Program-made: the position numbers and the translations under genes
Notes under the pieces: generated by a model
Database searches by the model: none
Told to the model about the DNA's origin: nothing
Seen by the model: the letters and a program-made list of their open reading frames with translations, nothing else
In this document: in pieces, positions 15,800-23,004 of the stretch
How positions within the stretch are numbered: the stretch's first letter is position 1
Layout: every line of letters begins with the position of its first letter
DNA from: a virus
Direction: 5' to 3' (one strand)
Virus record (IMG/VR): IMGVR_UViG_3300035698_003962
Location: 1 to 31,805 of that record
DNA: 31,805 nucleotides

Positions 15800-15964
15800 A
15801 TGACTAAATCAGACATATTACAAGATATATCAGTTTCCATTTCTAAAACTTTAAAGCGGAATTTGAGTGATATAAAAAAGCTCGATACATCCGACCGAAA
15901 GGAGATTGAAAAAGTTATACAGAGCATTAAAGATAATTTAGATATTATATCAAACATTGGTTAA
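15800..15964 (+). CDS. Small 54-residue helical protein
   Basis: ATG 15800 lies 7 bases after the previous stop and has no SD. The peptide (MTKSDILQDISVSI..., ending IISNIG) is a single amphipathic, probably coiled-coil helix with regular Ile/Leu spacing and balanced charge. It fills the gap before a clear intergenic promoter/hairpin region, making it the last gene of the protease unit. Function unknown; a small assembly or anti-host factor are both possible. Confidence 0.5.
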   Translation: MTKSDILQDISVSISKTLKRNLSDIKKLDTSDRKEIEKVIQSIKDNLDIISNIG

Positions 15965-15998
15965 TGTCTAAATATTATATTAAATAATAAAAAAATGA

Positions 15999-16006
15999 TA
16001 TTTATA
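15999..16006 (+). promoter_or_regulatory. Putative late promoter element TATTTATA
   Basis: Perfect octamer 50 bases before the bS21 start and immediately before a GC-rich hairpin (16008-16031), so a transcript starting here would begin within that hairpin. Confidence 0.5.
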
Positions 16007-16007
16007 T

Positions 16008-16031
16008 ACACCTGCCAGAATTGGTGGGTGT
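16008..16031 (+). promoter_or_regulatory. Hairpin in the bS21 leader
   Basis: Nine-base-pair stem ACACCTGCC/GGTGGGTGT (two G-U pairs) with a 6-base loop. There is no T-run after it, so it is a weak terminator candidate; a 5' leader structure or a regulatory target for the bS21 message is as likely. Confidence 0.5.
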
Positions 16032-16055
16032 TGTAGTATTAAATAAAAACAAAAA

Positions 16056-16283
16056 ATGAGTTATAATAAAACAAATAGTATTTCAGATAAAATAACAGGA
16101 ACTAAAGTAGTGGTTCATAAGAAGAACATCGGCCACGCTTTAAGCTTATTCAAAAAAAAAGTTATTGAAAGTGGAAAGTTGGAACGATATCGAGATATTC
16201 AAGAATATACTAAACCATCGGAAAAACGTAGAGTACTTAAAGCAAATGCCATTCGTAGAAATAAAAAAGAGCAAAATTCATAA
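16056..16283 (+). CDS. rpsU: Phage-encoded ribosomal protein bS21
   Basis: 75 residues matching bS21 in size and pattern: a basic start with VVVHKKNIGHALSLFKKKV (19-37), ESGKLERYR, then the signature YTKPSEKRR (51-59) and a Lys/Arg-rich tail. bS21 sits near the anti-SD at the 3' end of 16S rRNA and influences start selection; phage copies are known and have been linked to late infection. The usual Bacteroidota tail (RRAQ...AxYIQ) is not present. There is no SD in the A-rich leader. It stands alone between two TATTTATA boxes, directly ahead of the scaffold and capsid genes. Confidence 0.87.
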   Translation: MSYNKTNSISDKITGTKVVVHKKNIGHALSLFKKKVIESGKLERYRDIQEYTKPSEKRRVLKANAIRRNKKEQNS

Positions 16284-16302
16284 CGTTTTTTATTTTTTAT
16301 GA

Positions 16303-16310
16303 TATTTATA
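16303..16310 (+). promoter_or_regulatory. Putative late promoter element TATTTATA
   Basis: Perfect octamer 20 bases after the bS21 stop and 122 bases before the scaffold start. It would head the scaffold-capsid unit and produce a long leader with three stem-loops. Confidence 0.5.
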
Positions 16311-16316
16311 GGAAAT

Positions 16317-16402
16317 GTGTTATATCTAACACTATTATACTGCTTCTCAATAAGCAGTCATATTTTTTCAAAAACAAAATTATTAAGATTTAAATAATCT
16401 TA
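16317..16402 (+). promoter_or_regulatory. Three consecutive stem-loops in the scaffold leader
   Basis: Stem 1: GTGTTA/TAACAC (16317-16332). Stem 2: ACTGCTT/AAGCAGT (16339-16358), followed by a six-T run at 16363-16368, giving it an attenuator-like shape. Stem 3: TAAGATT/AATCTTA (16384-16402). The SD AAGGAG follows just before ATG 16432. These may stabilise the abundant scaffold/capsid message or attenuate it; the sequence does not say which. Confidence 0.45.
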
Positions 16403-16431
16403 TTTCCAAAATAAAATTAAGGAGACTCAAA

Positions 16432-17355
16432 ATGAGTAAGAACAAAGATTTATTAAAAGAAGCTATAGCTGATGCGAAGCAGGTTAAAGAAACTGCTATT
16501 CAAAATGCTAAATTGGCTTTAGAAGAAGCATTTACACCATCAATTCAATCAATGATTTCAGAAAAGCTTGCAAAGGAAGCTGATGAAGAAATGGATGATG
16601 AAGATGATATGGATGAAAATGTTAACGATGACGAAGATGATGAAGATGATGTTAACGAAGATGTTAATGAAAGTGATGTTGAAGATGATGAAGATGATGT
16701 TAACGAAGATGTTAATGAAAGTGATGATGAAGATGAAGATGATGACGAAGATGAGCTTGACTTAGAATCTGTAATCGCTGAATTGGAAGCTAACGAAGCA
16801 AAATCAGTTAAGGAAGCAAAATCAGTTAAGGAAGATGAAGATGAAGATGAAGATGAAGATGAAGATGAAGATGCAGATGAAGATGAAGAAGAACTTGATC
16901 TTGATGAAGTAATCAAATCTATTCGTGAAATGGATGATGAAGAAGATGAGGAAGATGAGGAATCTATGGATGAGGTAAAATCTGAATTAGCAGAAGCATA
17001 TGACACAATTTCTGAATTGAAATCTACGTTGACTGAAATTAACATTCTAAATGCAAAACTTCTATATACGAATAAATTATTTAGAACGTTTGATTTGACT
17101 GAAACCCAAAAAGTAAAAGTATTAGAGAACTTCGATAGAACATCTAATGTTAGAGAAGTAAAACTTGTATTTTCAACTTTAGCTGAAAGCCTAACCACAT
17201 CATCTACTAAACGTCGATTTGTGAAAGAGGGTAAAGCATCAAATGTTGTAAAGAGCACAAAACCATTAGTTGAGAATACAATTATCTCAGAGAATGTACA
17301 AAACAAATTAAGATTTCAGAAATTAGCTGGAATGAACAAAAAAAACAAAAAATAA
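16432..17355 (+). CDS. Prohead scaffold / core protein (gp22-like)
   Basis: 307 residues with a strong SD (AAGGAG). A helical N-terminus (MSKNKDLLKEAIADAKQ) is followed by a very acidic Asp/Glu tract (about 50-180) and a helical C-terminal half ending LRFQKLAGMNKKNKK. Position directly before the capsid gene and the composition fit T4 gp22, the internal scaffold that gp21 later degrades. The acidic tract repeats DDVNEDVNES, which contains V-N-E sites matching the putative cleavage motif seen elsewhere in the cluster. A Ser-rich frame on the opposite strand is only a mirror of this acidic tract. Confidence 0.85.
   Translation: MSKNKDLLKEAIADAKQVKETAIQNAKLALEEAFTPSIQSMISEKLAKEADEEMDDEDDMDENVNDDEDDEDDVNEDVNESDVEDDEDDVNEDVNESDDEDEDDDEDELDLESVIAELEANEAKSVKEAKSVKEDEDEDEDEDEDEDADEDEEELDLDEVIKSIREMDDEEDEEDEESMDEVKSELAEAYDTISELKSTLTEINILNAKLLYTNKLFRTFDLTETQKVKVLENFDRTSNVREVKLVFSTLAESLTTSSTKRRFVKEGKASNVVKSTKPLVENTIISENVQNKLRFQKLAGMNKKNKK
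16640..16900 (+). repeat. Low-complexity Asp/Glu-codon repeats in the scaffold gene
   Basis: Two near-identical copies of the block encoding DDVNEDVNES about 50 bases apart, then two tandem copies of GCAAAATCAGTTAAGGAA, then a run of GATGAA hexamers around 16830-16875. Copy number is likely to vary by slippage. Confidence 0.7.
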
Positions 17356-17370
17356 ACGGAGAAACAATAA

Positions 17371-18984
17371 ATGGATATTTCAAAAATGTTAACAGAAGGT
17401 CGATCTCACCAAATGAGACTTACCGATGAGACAGCAGCTTTGGTTAAAAAATGGAAAGACACTGGACTTCTAGAAGAAATCGAAGATGATATAACAAGAT
17501 CGGGTATGGCTACCCTGCTTGAAAATCAAGCGAAACAAATAGTAAAAGAAGCGTCCCAGACAGGTACTTCTACAAATTCAGAAGAATGGGCTGGTGTAGC
17601 ACTTCCTTTAGTTCGTAGAATCTTTGATGAGATTGTAGCTAAGAACTTTGTATCAGTACAACCAATGAACCTACCATCAGGTCTAGTTTTTTATCTAGAT
17701 TTTAAATATGGTACGAACCAACCTGGATTCGCAACAGGATCAGGAAAGGATTCACAAGAAGATTCAGTATTCGGTATTACCGATACTACTGGCGATCCAT
17801 CTGGTGGTCTTTATGGGGCAGGTCGATTTGGTTACACAATCAATGATACTGACACAGTAATACAAGCATTAGGTGCTACACCTGCTACAAACGTATACGC
17901 TACTGGTTCAGTAGGTGAAGTTGATTATAACTACGATTCACAATTCTCAGCATCAAACACAGTAGGTTTGGGTGATGGTACAATTGCAACCGTAACAGTA
18001 CCAACTGCATCATTACCATCATTTGATTCAAAAGGTATTAGAGCATTTAGATTAACAGGTGTTACGGATCAATTCCCAGCATACACTAGATTGCAAGGCC
18101 CTAACGTTGTCTTTGTGGCAAAATCAGCAGCATTCGCATCTATTAAAGTTGTGTTCCACAAACAACCAACTGATACTTCTAGAGGCGATTTTGAAGCATC
18201 ACCAACGTATGATACTACACTTGACATTCCAGAATTGAATGTTGAAATGAAATCAGAACCAATTGTAGCTAAGACACGTAAGTTGAAAGCACAATGGACG
18301 CCTGAATTTGCACAAGATTTAAATGCTTATCATTCAATTGATGCAGAAGCTGAATTAACATCTATGTTATCAGAATACATTTCGCAAGAAATTGACTTTG
18401 AGATTTTAGATATGTTGATTCAAGATGCTAAAACTACTGGTTACTGGTCAACGCAAGTTGGACGTGAGTGGACTGGAAACGGTTTTGGTGATTTCTCAAC
18501 AACACAAGCACAATCATCAGCATATACGCAACAAGCATGGTTCCAAACTTTGGGTACTGTAGTAGCGGGTGTTTCTAACAAGATTCACCAAAAAACATTA
18601 AGAGGTGGGGCTAACTTTATGGTCGTTTCTCCAGATGTTTCCACTATTATAGAATCTATCCCAGGTTACGCATCATCTGCGAACAATGGTGATTCTGAAT
18701 ACGCATTTGGTGTAACTCAAATTGGTTCACTTAATGGTCGATTCAAGGTTTACAAGAATCCTTATATGAAGGACAACGTTATTTTAATGGGTTATAGAGG
18801 AACGCAATTCCTTGAGACTGGTGCAGTTTACTCACCATACATTCCATTAATTATGACTCCACTTGTATACGATCCACAAAACTTCACCCCAAGAAAAGGT
18901 GTCATGACTCGTTACGCGAAGAAGATGTTGAGAGGTGAATTCTACGGAAAAGTTCTTGTTGACGGATTGCACAGAATTCAGTAA
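17371..18984 (+). CDS. Major capsid protein (gp23-like)
   Basis: 537 residues, close to T4 gp23. SD CGGAG precedes ATG 17371. After a roughly 60-residue propeptide the sequence shows the typical gp23 join: IVKE-AS (cleavage expected after Glu60), then WAGVALPLVRRIFDEIVAKNFVSVQPMNLPSG (73-104), closely matching the start of mature gp23. The C-terminal part has the conserved GYRGTQFLETGAVYSPYIPL region (about 475-495). The extreme N-terminus MDISKMLTE-G is another L-x-E sequence like those of the neighbouring putative head proteins. A strong terminator follows. Confidence 0.95.
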   Translation: MDISKMLTEGRSHQMRLTDETAALVKKWKDTGLLEEIEDDITRSGMATLLENQAKQIVKEASQTGTSTNSEEWAGVALPLVRRIFDEIVAKNFVSVQPMNLPSGLVFYLDFKYGTNQPGFATGSGKDSQEDSVFGITDTTGDPSGGLYGAGRFGYTINDTDTVIQALGATPATNVYATGSVGEVDYNYDSQFSASNTVGLGDGTIATVTVPTASLPSFDSKGIRAFRLTGVTDQFPAYTRLQGPNVVFVAKSAAFASIKVVFHKQPTDTSRGDFEASPTYDTTLDIPELNVEMKSEPIVAKTRKLKAQWTPEFAQDLNAYHSIDAEAELTSMLSEYISQEIDFEILDMLIQDAKTTGYWSTQVGREWTGNGFGDFSTTQAQSSAYTQQAWFQTLGTVVAGVSNKIHQKTLRGGANFMVVSPDVSTIIESIPGYASSANNGDSEYAFGVTQIGSLNGRFKVYKNPYMKDNVILMGYRGTQFLETGAVYSPYIPLIMTPLVYDPQNFTPRKGVMTRYAKKMLRGEFYGKVLVDGLHRIQ

Positions 18985-19013
18985 TAATTGAATTTAATAT
19001 TAACGTAATAATT

Positions 19014-19039
19014 AGGGGTGAGAAATCACCCCTTTTTTT
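19014..19039 (+). terminator. Intrinsic terminator after the capsid gene
   Basis: Stem AGGGGTGA/TCACCCCT with GAAA loop (19014-19033) and a T-run to 19039. It ends the scaffold-capsid unit and also faces the convergent minus-strand genes. Confidence 0.9.
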
Positions 19040-19060
19040 ATGTCATTCATATTTATTTTA

Positions 19061-19333
19061 TTAATCATTAAATATAAAGATTATTTTTTTCATAAACGGA
19101 TGGACATCAAAGAAATCACCCACCCACTTTATTGTAAATTGAGAAAAACATCCGTCTGCTTCGGTTGGTTTTTCCGAATAGTAAGTCTTACCTTCCTCAT
19201 TAAAGGTTCTCTCACTTATGACCATATCACATATCCAATTCCACTCATAATCTGAGTTACTGTCAACAAACCTTATGAAATCTGATTGATCTACATAGTG
19301 AATTGCTTCATCTTCAAATAGCACTGCCTTCAT
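19061..19333 (-). CDS. Small hypothetical protein, minus strand
   Basis: 90 residues, acidic and aromatic-rich (EWNWICDMV, KTYYSEKP, IKWVGDFFDVHPF), no recognised motif. Start at 19333 follows AAAAAAGATT, the same kind of leader as the other minus-strand gene starting at 19802. It is convergent with the capsid gene and ends just past the capsid terminator. As part of a three-gene minus-strand island in a late cluster it is more likely an early or host-interaction gene than a virion protein. Confidence 0.6.
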   Translation of the reverse strand: MKAVLFEDEAIHYVDQSDFIRFVDSNSDYEWNWICDMVISERTFNEEGKTYYSEKPTEADGCFSQFTIKWVGDFFDVHPFMKKIIFIFND

Positions 19334-19364
19334 AATCTTTTTTAGTTTTAACTATTATTAATAT

Positions 19365-19370
19365 ATTATA
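19365..19370 (-). promoter_or_regulatory. Possible sigma70-type -10 box for the minus-strand gene
   Basis: TATAAT on the minus strand, about 32 bases upstream of the start at 19333. No convincing -35 box at the right spacing, so support is weak. The plus-strand TATTTATA element is absent from minus-strand starts. Confidence 0.25.
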
Positions 19371-19375
19371 CTCAA

Positions 19376-19582
19376 TTACAAACCATCATTAAGTTCATCA
19401 GCATCTTGCCTACATTTAGCACAGATATAGCCTACTAAATGGTCTTTCTCCATACCTAACTCTTCTACTTTCCAAAAGCAATCGTGATAACCCTCTGTTA
19501 TTTGTACTTTTAATCTCTCATTCCAGACGTTGTAAATTCTTATAAATTCATCACAACCGCAATCGCATTTATAATAAGTCAT
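19376..19582 (-). CDS. Small zinc-ribbon-like protein, minus strand
   Basis: 68 residues. An N-terminal CDCGCDEF (Cys6, Cys8, Cys10) and a C-terminal CAKC (about 54-57) form two halves of a probable zinc ribbon. Small phage proteins of this form often bind nucleic acid or a host protein. It overlaps the upstream minus-strand gene by 14 bases, implying co-transcription. Confidence 0.65.
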   Translation of the reverse strand: MTYYKCDCGCDEFIRIYNVWNERLKVQITEGYHDCFWKVEELGMEKDHLVGYICAKCRQDADELNDGL

Positions 19583-19802
19583 ATTTATTCATTCTATTGG
19601 GTTTGTAAGAAATTCCATCATTATTACCAAATGAAAGAACATTAGAATTCACATCACATACTATTTCAGCACTACGTCGATTTACCTTTTTAGATGTACC
19701 ATCGGTATAATTTAACCACGCCTTCCAATCGGAACCCTCACTACATTGTAATTTTGCACCAGATTTGATGTCTTTGAATATTTCTTCTTGATACTTTGTC
19801 AT
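19569..19802 (-). CDS. Small hypothetical protein, minus strand
   Basis: 77 residues from the ATG at 19802; an earlier in-frame ATG at 19832 exists, but the 19802 start has an AATAAAGATT leader like that of the gene starting at 19333. The sequence has KSGAKLQCSEGSDWKAWLN and SKKVNRRSAEIVCDV and looks like a small beta-rich domain. First gene of the minus-strand island. No family recognised. Confidence 0.55.
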   Translation of the reverse strand: MTKYQEEIFKDIKSGAKLQCSEGSDWKAWLNYTDGTSKKVNRRSAEIVCDVNSNVLSFGNNDGISYKPNRMNKYDLL

Positions 19803-19931
19803 AATCTTTATTGTTAGATGGATATCAACCATTACAAAAACAATAGTACGAATACTATATAGATAAAACTAATTTCTAGTGTTATGTTAATGTTAAATAT
19901 CAAGTATTTACTGTTAAACATATTAGTACCA
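19803..19931. other. Divergent intergenic region, no gene
   Basis: About 130 bases of AT-rich spacer between the minus-strand island and PhoH. It must hold the promoter for the minus-strand genes, but I see no convincing -35/-10 pair. On the plus side it ends in the TATTTATA box for phoH. Confidence 0.5.
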
Positions 19932-19939
19932 TATTTATA
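19932..19939 (+). promoter_or_regulatory. Putative late promoter element TATTTATA
   Basis: Perfect octamer 15 bases before the PhoH ATG at 19955; with initiation a few bases downstream the message would be almost leaderless. Confidence 0.5.
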
Positions 19940-19954
19940 ATAAAGAAACGAACT

Positions 19955-20617
19955 ATGGCAGAAAATACCACTAAAAGAGTTCCAAAAGGAAATATTAAAT
20001 TTTCAATAAACCTTTCGGATGAGCAGAAAGAAGCTAAGGCGGAAATATTAACACACCCATTCAATTTCATAATAGGTAAGGCTGGTAGTGGTAAGACATT
20101 ATTGGCATGTCAAATAGCCCTTGATATGATATTCAAAAGAACTGTGGATAAAATCGTAATAACCAGACCAACGGTATCAAGTGAAGATAATGGGTTTTTA
20201 CCTGGCTCTTTAAATGAGAAAATGGAACCTTGGATGATTCCAATTAAATCAAATATGAGAAAGGTTTATAATAAGCCTGATAAATTAATGCAATTAGAAG
20301 CTAGTGAAGAGATTGAGTTAGTATCATTAAGCCATTTTAGAGGAAGAACATTCGATAATGCAGTGTGTATAGTAGATGAGTTTCAAAACCTCACTAAACA
20401 GCAGTTGCAAATGGTTCTGGGTAGACTTGGTAAAAACTCCACAATGATTCTTTGTGGTGATAAATATCAAATTGATTTGCCAAGACCTAATGATTCAGCT
20501 ATAACTGAAATACATAAACTAAAATCATCAAAATGGGTTTATGATACTATCTTAACGGATAATCATAGACATCAATCTCTTGATGATATCCTAAAATTAT
20601 TAACAGAGGGATATTAA
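19955..20617 (+). CDS. phoH: PhoH-like P-loop ATPase
   Basis: 220 residues. Walker A GKAGSGKT at 41-48, RPTV motif at 71-74, and Walker B with DEFQN at 141-145 followed by TKQQLQMVLGRLG are diagnostic of the PhoH family. The domain is common in marine and freshwater T4-like phages; its role in infection is unsettled, with RNA-related ATPase/helicase activity suggested. There is no SD; translation probably relies on the short A-rich leader. It starts a new plus-strand block after the minus-strand island. Confidence 0.93.
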   Translation: MAENTTKRVPKGNIKFSINLSDEQKEAKAEILTHPFNFIIGKAGSGKTLLACQIALDMIFKRTVDKIVITRPTVSSEDNGFLPGSLNEKMEPWMIPIKSNMRKVYNKPDKLMQLEASEEIELVSLSHFRGRTFDNAVCIVDEFQNLTKQQLQMVLGRLGKNSTMILCGDKYQIDLPRPNDSAITEIHKLKSSKWVYDTILTDNHRHQSLDDILKLLTEGY

Positions 20618-20636
20618 TATATAAACTAAAACATCT

Positions 20637-21263
20637 ATGAAAGCAAAAATTATAATATTCGGAGCAATTATAGTATCAACTATAATGTCATTACTTAGTT
20701 ACACTGTATCTGATAATGAATCCCCAATAGGGATTTATGAAACTATTAAGATATCAGAATCAGATGAATTTGAATTTTTCAATGGGGGAACTAATTGCTT
20801 TGAGAAATCAGAGGAATTGGGATTATATTTCACAACAGCAAATGATGTTATCGTTGATTATTATAACATTTATAAGTATGAACCAACTCAAGATACAGAA
20901 TGGCAGTGGGATCAATCAATAGAATCATATGGTACTGTTAATAAAATTAATGAATATTTCTTTTATGATGATAACTACTCAGAAATACTTACTATGTATA
21001 GAGTAACTGCTATCTTCCCTGATGGATCTGAAATTATACTAAGACAGAATAGTGTTGATTGTACGGTGCCCCAATACGTATCAGATTGTATTTGGGATAT
21101 TAAAAATGGAACTATTACTTCACCCAATTTTAATAAAAATGACATATATGTTTATGATTACACTGGAAATAAAGTAGTAAATGATAATATGCAGCCTGGA
21201 TATTATGTATTGAGTTTGGGTATTGATGGTAAGTGTAGAACCAAAATTAACATTGGAAATTAA
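20637..21263 (+). CDS. Secreted or anchored protein with a sorting-domain-like C-terminus
   Basis: 208 residues. An N-terminal hydrophobic helix (4-20) acts as signal peptide or anchor. The middle (30-155) is rich in Tyr, Asp and Glu with Cys54, Cys142, Cys151 and Cys200. The last 45 residues (IYVYDYTGNKV... PGYYVLSL... GKCRTKINIGN) resemble the type A C-terminal sorting domain of type IX secretion substrates: 'IYDxxGKxV', 'GxYxVxL', then a basic end. No SD. No usual T4 counterpart exists between PhoH and gp13. Function unknown; export to the envelope or cell surface is inferred. Confidence 0.55.
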   Translation: MKAKIIIFGAIIVSTIMSLLSYTVSDNESPIGIYETIKISESDEFEFFNGGTNCFEKSEELGLYFTTANDVIVDYYNIYKYEPTQDTEWQWDQSIESYGTVNKINEYFFYDDNYSEILTMYRVTAIFPDGSEIILRQNSVDCTVPQYVSDCIWDIKNGTITSPNFNKNDIYVYDYTGNKVVNDNMQPGYYVLSLGIDGKCRTKINIGN

Positions 21264-21272
21264 TAATTTACA

Positions 21273-21280
21273 TATTTATA
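21273..21280 (+). promoter_or_regulatory. Putative late promoter element TATTTATA
   Basis: Perfect octamer 17 bases before the neck gene start at 21298, followed by SD GAGG. Confidence 0.55.
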
Positions 21281-21297
21281 TAAAAAGAGGATAAGTA

Positions 21298-22461
21298 ATG
21301 GCAGTCGACATACCAATTTGGCCGGGAAGTTCATCATTTGTAGCAGGAACTACACCATTTGGTTTCTATGATACTGATCTTGATTTTACAATAGATATTG
21401 ATAGAGTTTCATCGTGGTGTGCGACGAGACTTGGGTATCCAATTGTAGATATTGAATTACAAGATATAAATTTTTATGCTTGTTTTGAAGAATCTATAAC
21501 AGAGTATTCATCTCAGATAAATCAATATCAACTCAGAGATAATTTACTTAGCTTGCAGGGGTCACCCACATCATCAAATTACTCACAAGCGTATGTAAAT
21601 AGTAATTTTGGTGGATTGGTATCAATTGCAAGGGATTATGGTTCTGAGGCTGGTAGTGGTGGTCGTGTTAATTATTATACAGGATCTTTCCAAATCGAAA
21701 GAGGTAAGCAATTATATGATTTAACAGATACATCATCCGTTAAATTGGAAGTAGGTGTCGCTGGGTTAAACGTTATAGAGATAAAGGAATTACTACATTA
21801 TGCACCACCAGCAGTGGCTAGGTTTTTTGATCCAATGGCGGGTTCAGGAATGGGTTCTCAGCAAATGTTACAGGGATTTGGATGGGGTAATTATTCACCA
21901 GGCGCATCTTTCTTAATGCAACCGATGTATGCTGATTTGTTGAGAATGCAAGCAATTGAGTTTAATGATCAAATACGAAAATCACAATATAGTTTTGATA
22001 TAAAAAACGATAGAGTGCGAATATTTCCAATACCAAATTATGATGGAGATGATCTAAAAATCCATTTCCATTATATACTAAAAAGTGAGAGAAGTAATCC
22101 TGTAATTTCGAAATCAGTAGTTAGTGATTCATCAAACGCAAGATATGATAACATACCATATTCTCAAATAAACGATGTAGGTAGACGTTGGATACAGAAA
22201 TATACATTAGCAATCGTAAAAGAAATGTTGGGTGCGGTTAGAAGTAAATTTAGTTCAATACCAATACCTAATTCTGAAATCACTATGGATGGTGATGCGT
22301 TACGAAGTGAGGGTGCGGCAGAACGTGAGCAATTAATTGAAACGTTAAGAGTTGATTTAGATGCCACTTCTAGGAAAGCACTTTTGGAAAACAAAAAAGA
22401 TGAGGCTGAATTTTTAAATGATACATTGAGTCGAATTCCAAACTTTATATATATAGCATAA
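21298..22461 (+). CDS. Neck protein (gp13-like)
   Basis: 387 residues; SD GAGG. The N-terminal region (about 30-80: DRVSSWCATRLGYP, FEESITEYSSQINQY) and the C-terminal core (about 295-350: WIQKYTLAIVKEMLGAVRSKFSSIPIPNSEI) are characteristic of T4-like gp13 neck proteins, where the KEMLG...RSKF...IP motif is well conserved. gp13 with gp14 forms the neck that closes the filled head and joins the tail. It is longer than T4 gp13 (309 residues), mainly through a Gly/Ser-rich middle. The gp14-like gene follows after 10 bases. Confidence 0.85.
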   Translation: MAVDIPIWPGSSSFVAGTTPFGFYDTDLDFTIDIDRVSSWCATRLGYPIVDIELQDINFYACFEESITEYSSQINQYQLRDNLLSLQGSPTSSNYSQAYVNSNFGGLVSIARDYGSEAGSGGRVNYYTGSFQIERGKQLYDLTDTSSVKLEVGVAGLNVIEIKELLHYAPPAVARFFDPMAGSGMGSQQMLQGFGWGNYSPGASFLMQPMYADLLRMQAIEFNDQIRKSQYSFDIKNDRVRIFPIPNYDGDDLKIHFHYILKSERSNPVISKSVVSDSSNARYDNIPYSQINDVGRRWIQKYTLAIVKEMLGAVRSKFSSIPIPNSEITMDGDALRSEGAAEREQLIETLRVDLDATSRKALLENKKDEAEFLNDTLSRIPNFIYIA

Positions 22462-22471
22462 GGGTATTATA

Positions 22472-22999
22472 ATGGCATTATTTTCAGGTCAAAGAGATAT
22501 GTCTTTGTTTAGGAGATTAAACAAAGAATTAATAAATGATATTATAGATACTGAAATCTATTATTATAAAACAATATTGTCAGAAACCAAAGCTAACTTA
22601 TACGGTGAGGCTAATTCTAAGGTATTTTACAACCCTGTTAAGATCGCTTGTTTAATTGATAGAGAAAATCGTGAAAATTTATTCGAAGATTTTGGTAACG
22701 ATTATACTCGAAATATATCATTTTACTTTTTAAGGGATACCTTAGTAGATTTGGATATGTACCCAGAAATAGGTGATGTTATTGAGTGGAATGGTGAACA
22801 GCATATAGTTGATGGTACATTGAACAATCAGTATTTTGCAGGTAAAAACCCGACAAGTTGGGATGGTGGTGAATCACATGGGTATGATGTATCAATATTA
22901 TGTATAGCCCATGTTGCTAGAAAATCACAACTTAATCTAAAAGATGATATTAGAGTTGGTGTAGATAAGACCAATAATGATAATGAAATATATAAATAA
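22472..22999 (+). CDS. Neck protein (gp14-like)
   Basis: 175 residues; SD AAGGG before ATG 22472. Segments such as IIDTEIYYYKTILSETKANLYGE (residues 20-42), followed by a 'V-K-I-A-C-L-I-D-R' strand, and GDVIEWNGEQHIVDG (about 99-113), match the T4-like gp14 pattern. Its size is below T4 gp14 (256), as is usual in divergent members. The protein would complete the neck with gp13. The last 20 residues are polar and probably disordered. Adjacent placement after gp13 supports the call. Confidence 0.8.
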   Translation: MALFSGQRDMSLFRRLNKELINDIIDTEIYYYKTILSETKANLYGEANSKVFYNPVKIACLIDRENRENLFEDFGNDYTRNISFYFLRDTLVDLDMYPEIGDVIEWNGEQHIVDGTLNNQYFAGKNPTSWDGGESHGYDVSILCIAHVARKSQLNLKDDIRVGVDKTNNDNEIYK

Positions 23000-23004
23000 A
23001 AACT

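Noticed and set aside
16259-16295. A/T-only stem (AAATAAAAAA/TTTTTTATTT) around the bS21 stop as a terminator
   Set aside because: Ten A-T pairs with a 17-base loop are weak and expected by chance in this AT-rich spacer; the following T-rich stretch alone is not enough.
16545-17306. Long minus-strand Ser-rich open frame (253 codons)
   Set aside because: It is the complement of GAT/GAA-rich codons in the scaffold gene; poly-Ser low complexity, no ribosome site, no independent support.
19040-19255. Plus-strand 71-codon frame after the capsid gene
   Set aside because: It starts at the end of the capsid terminator T-run and lies opposite the more protein-like minus-strand gene; no ribosome site.
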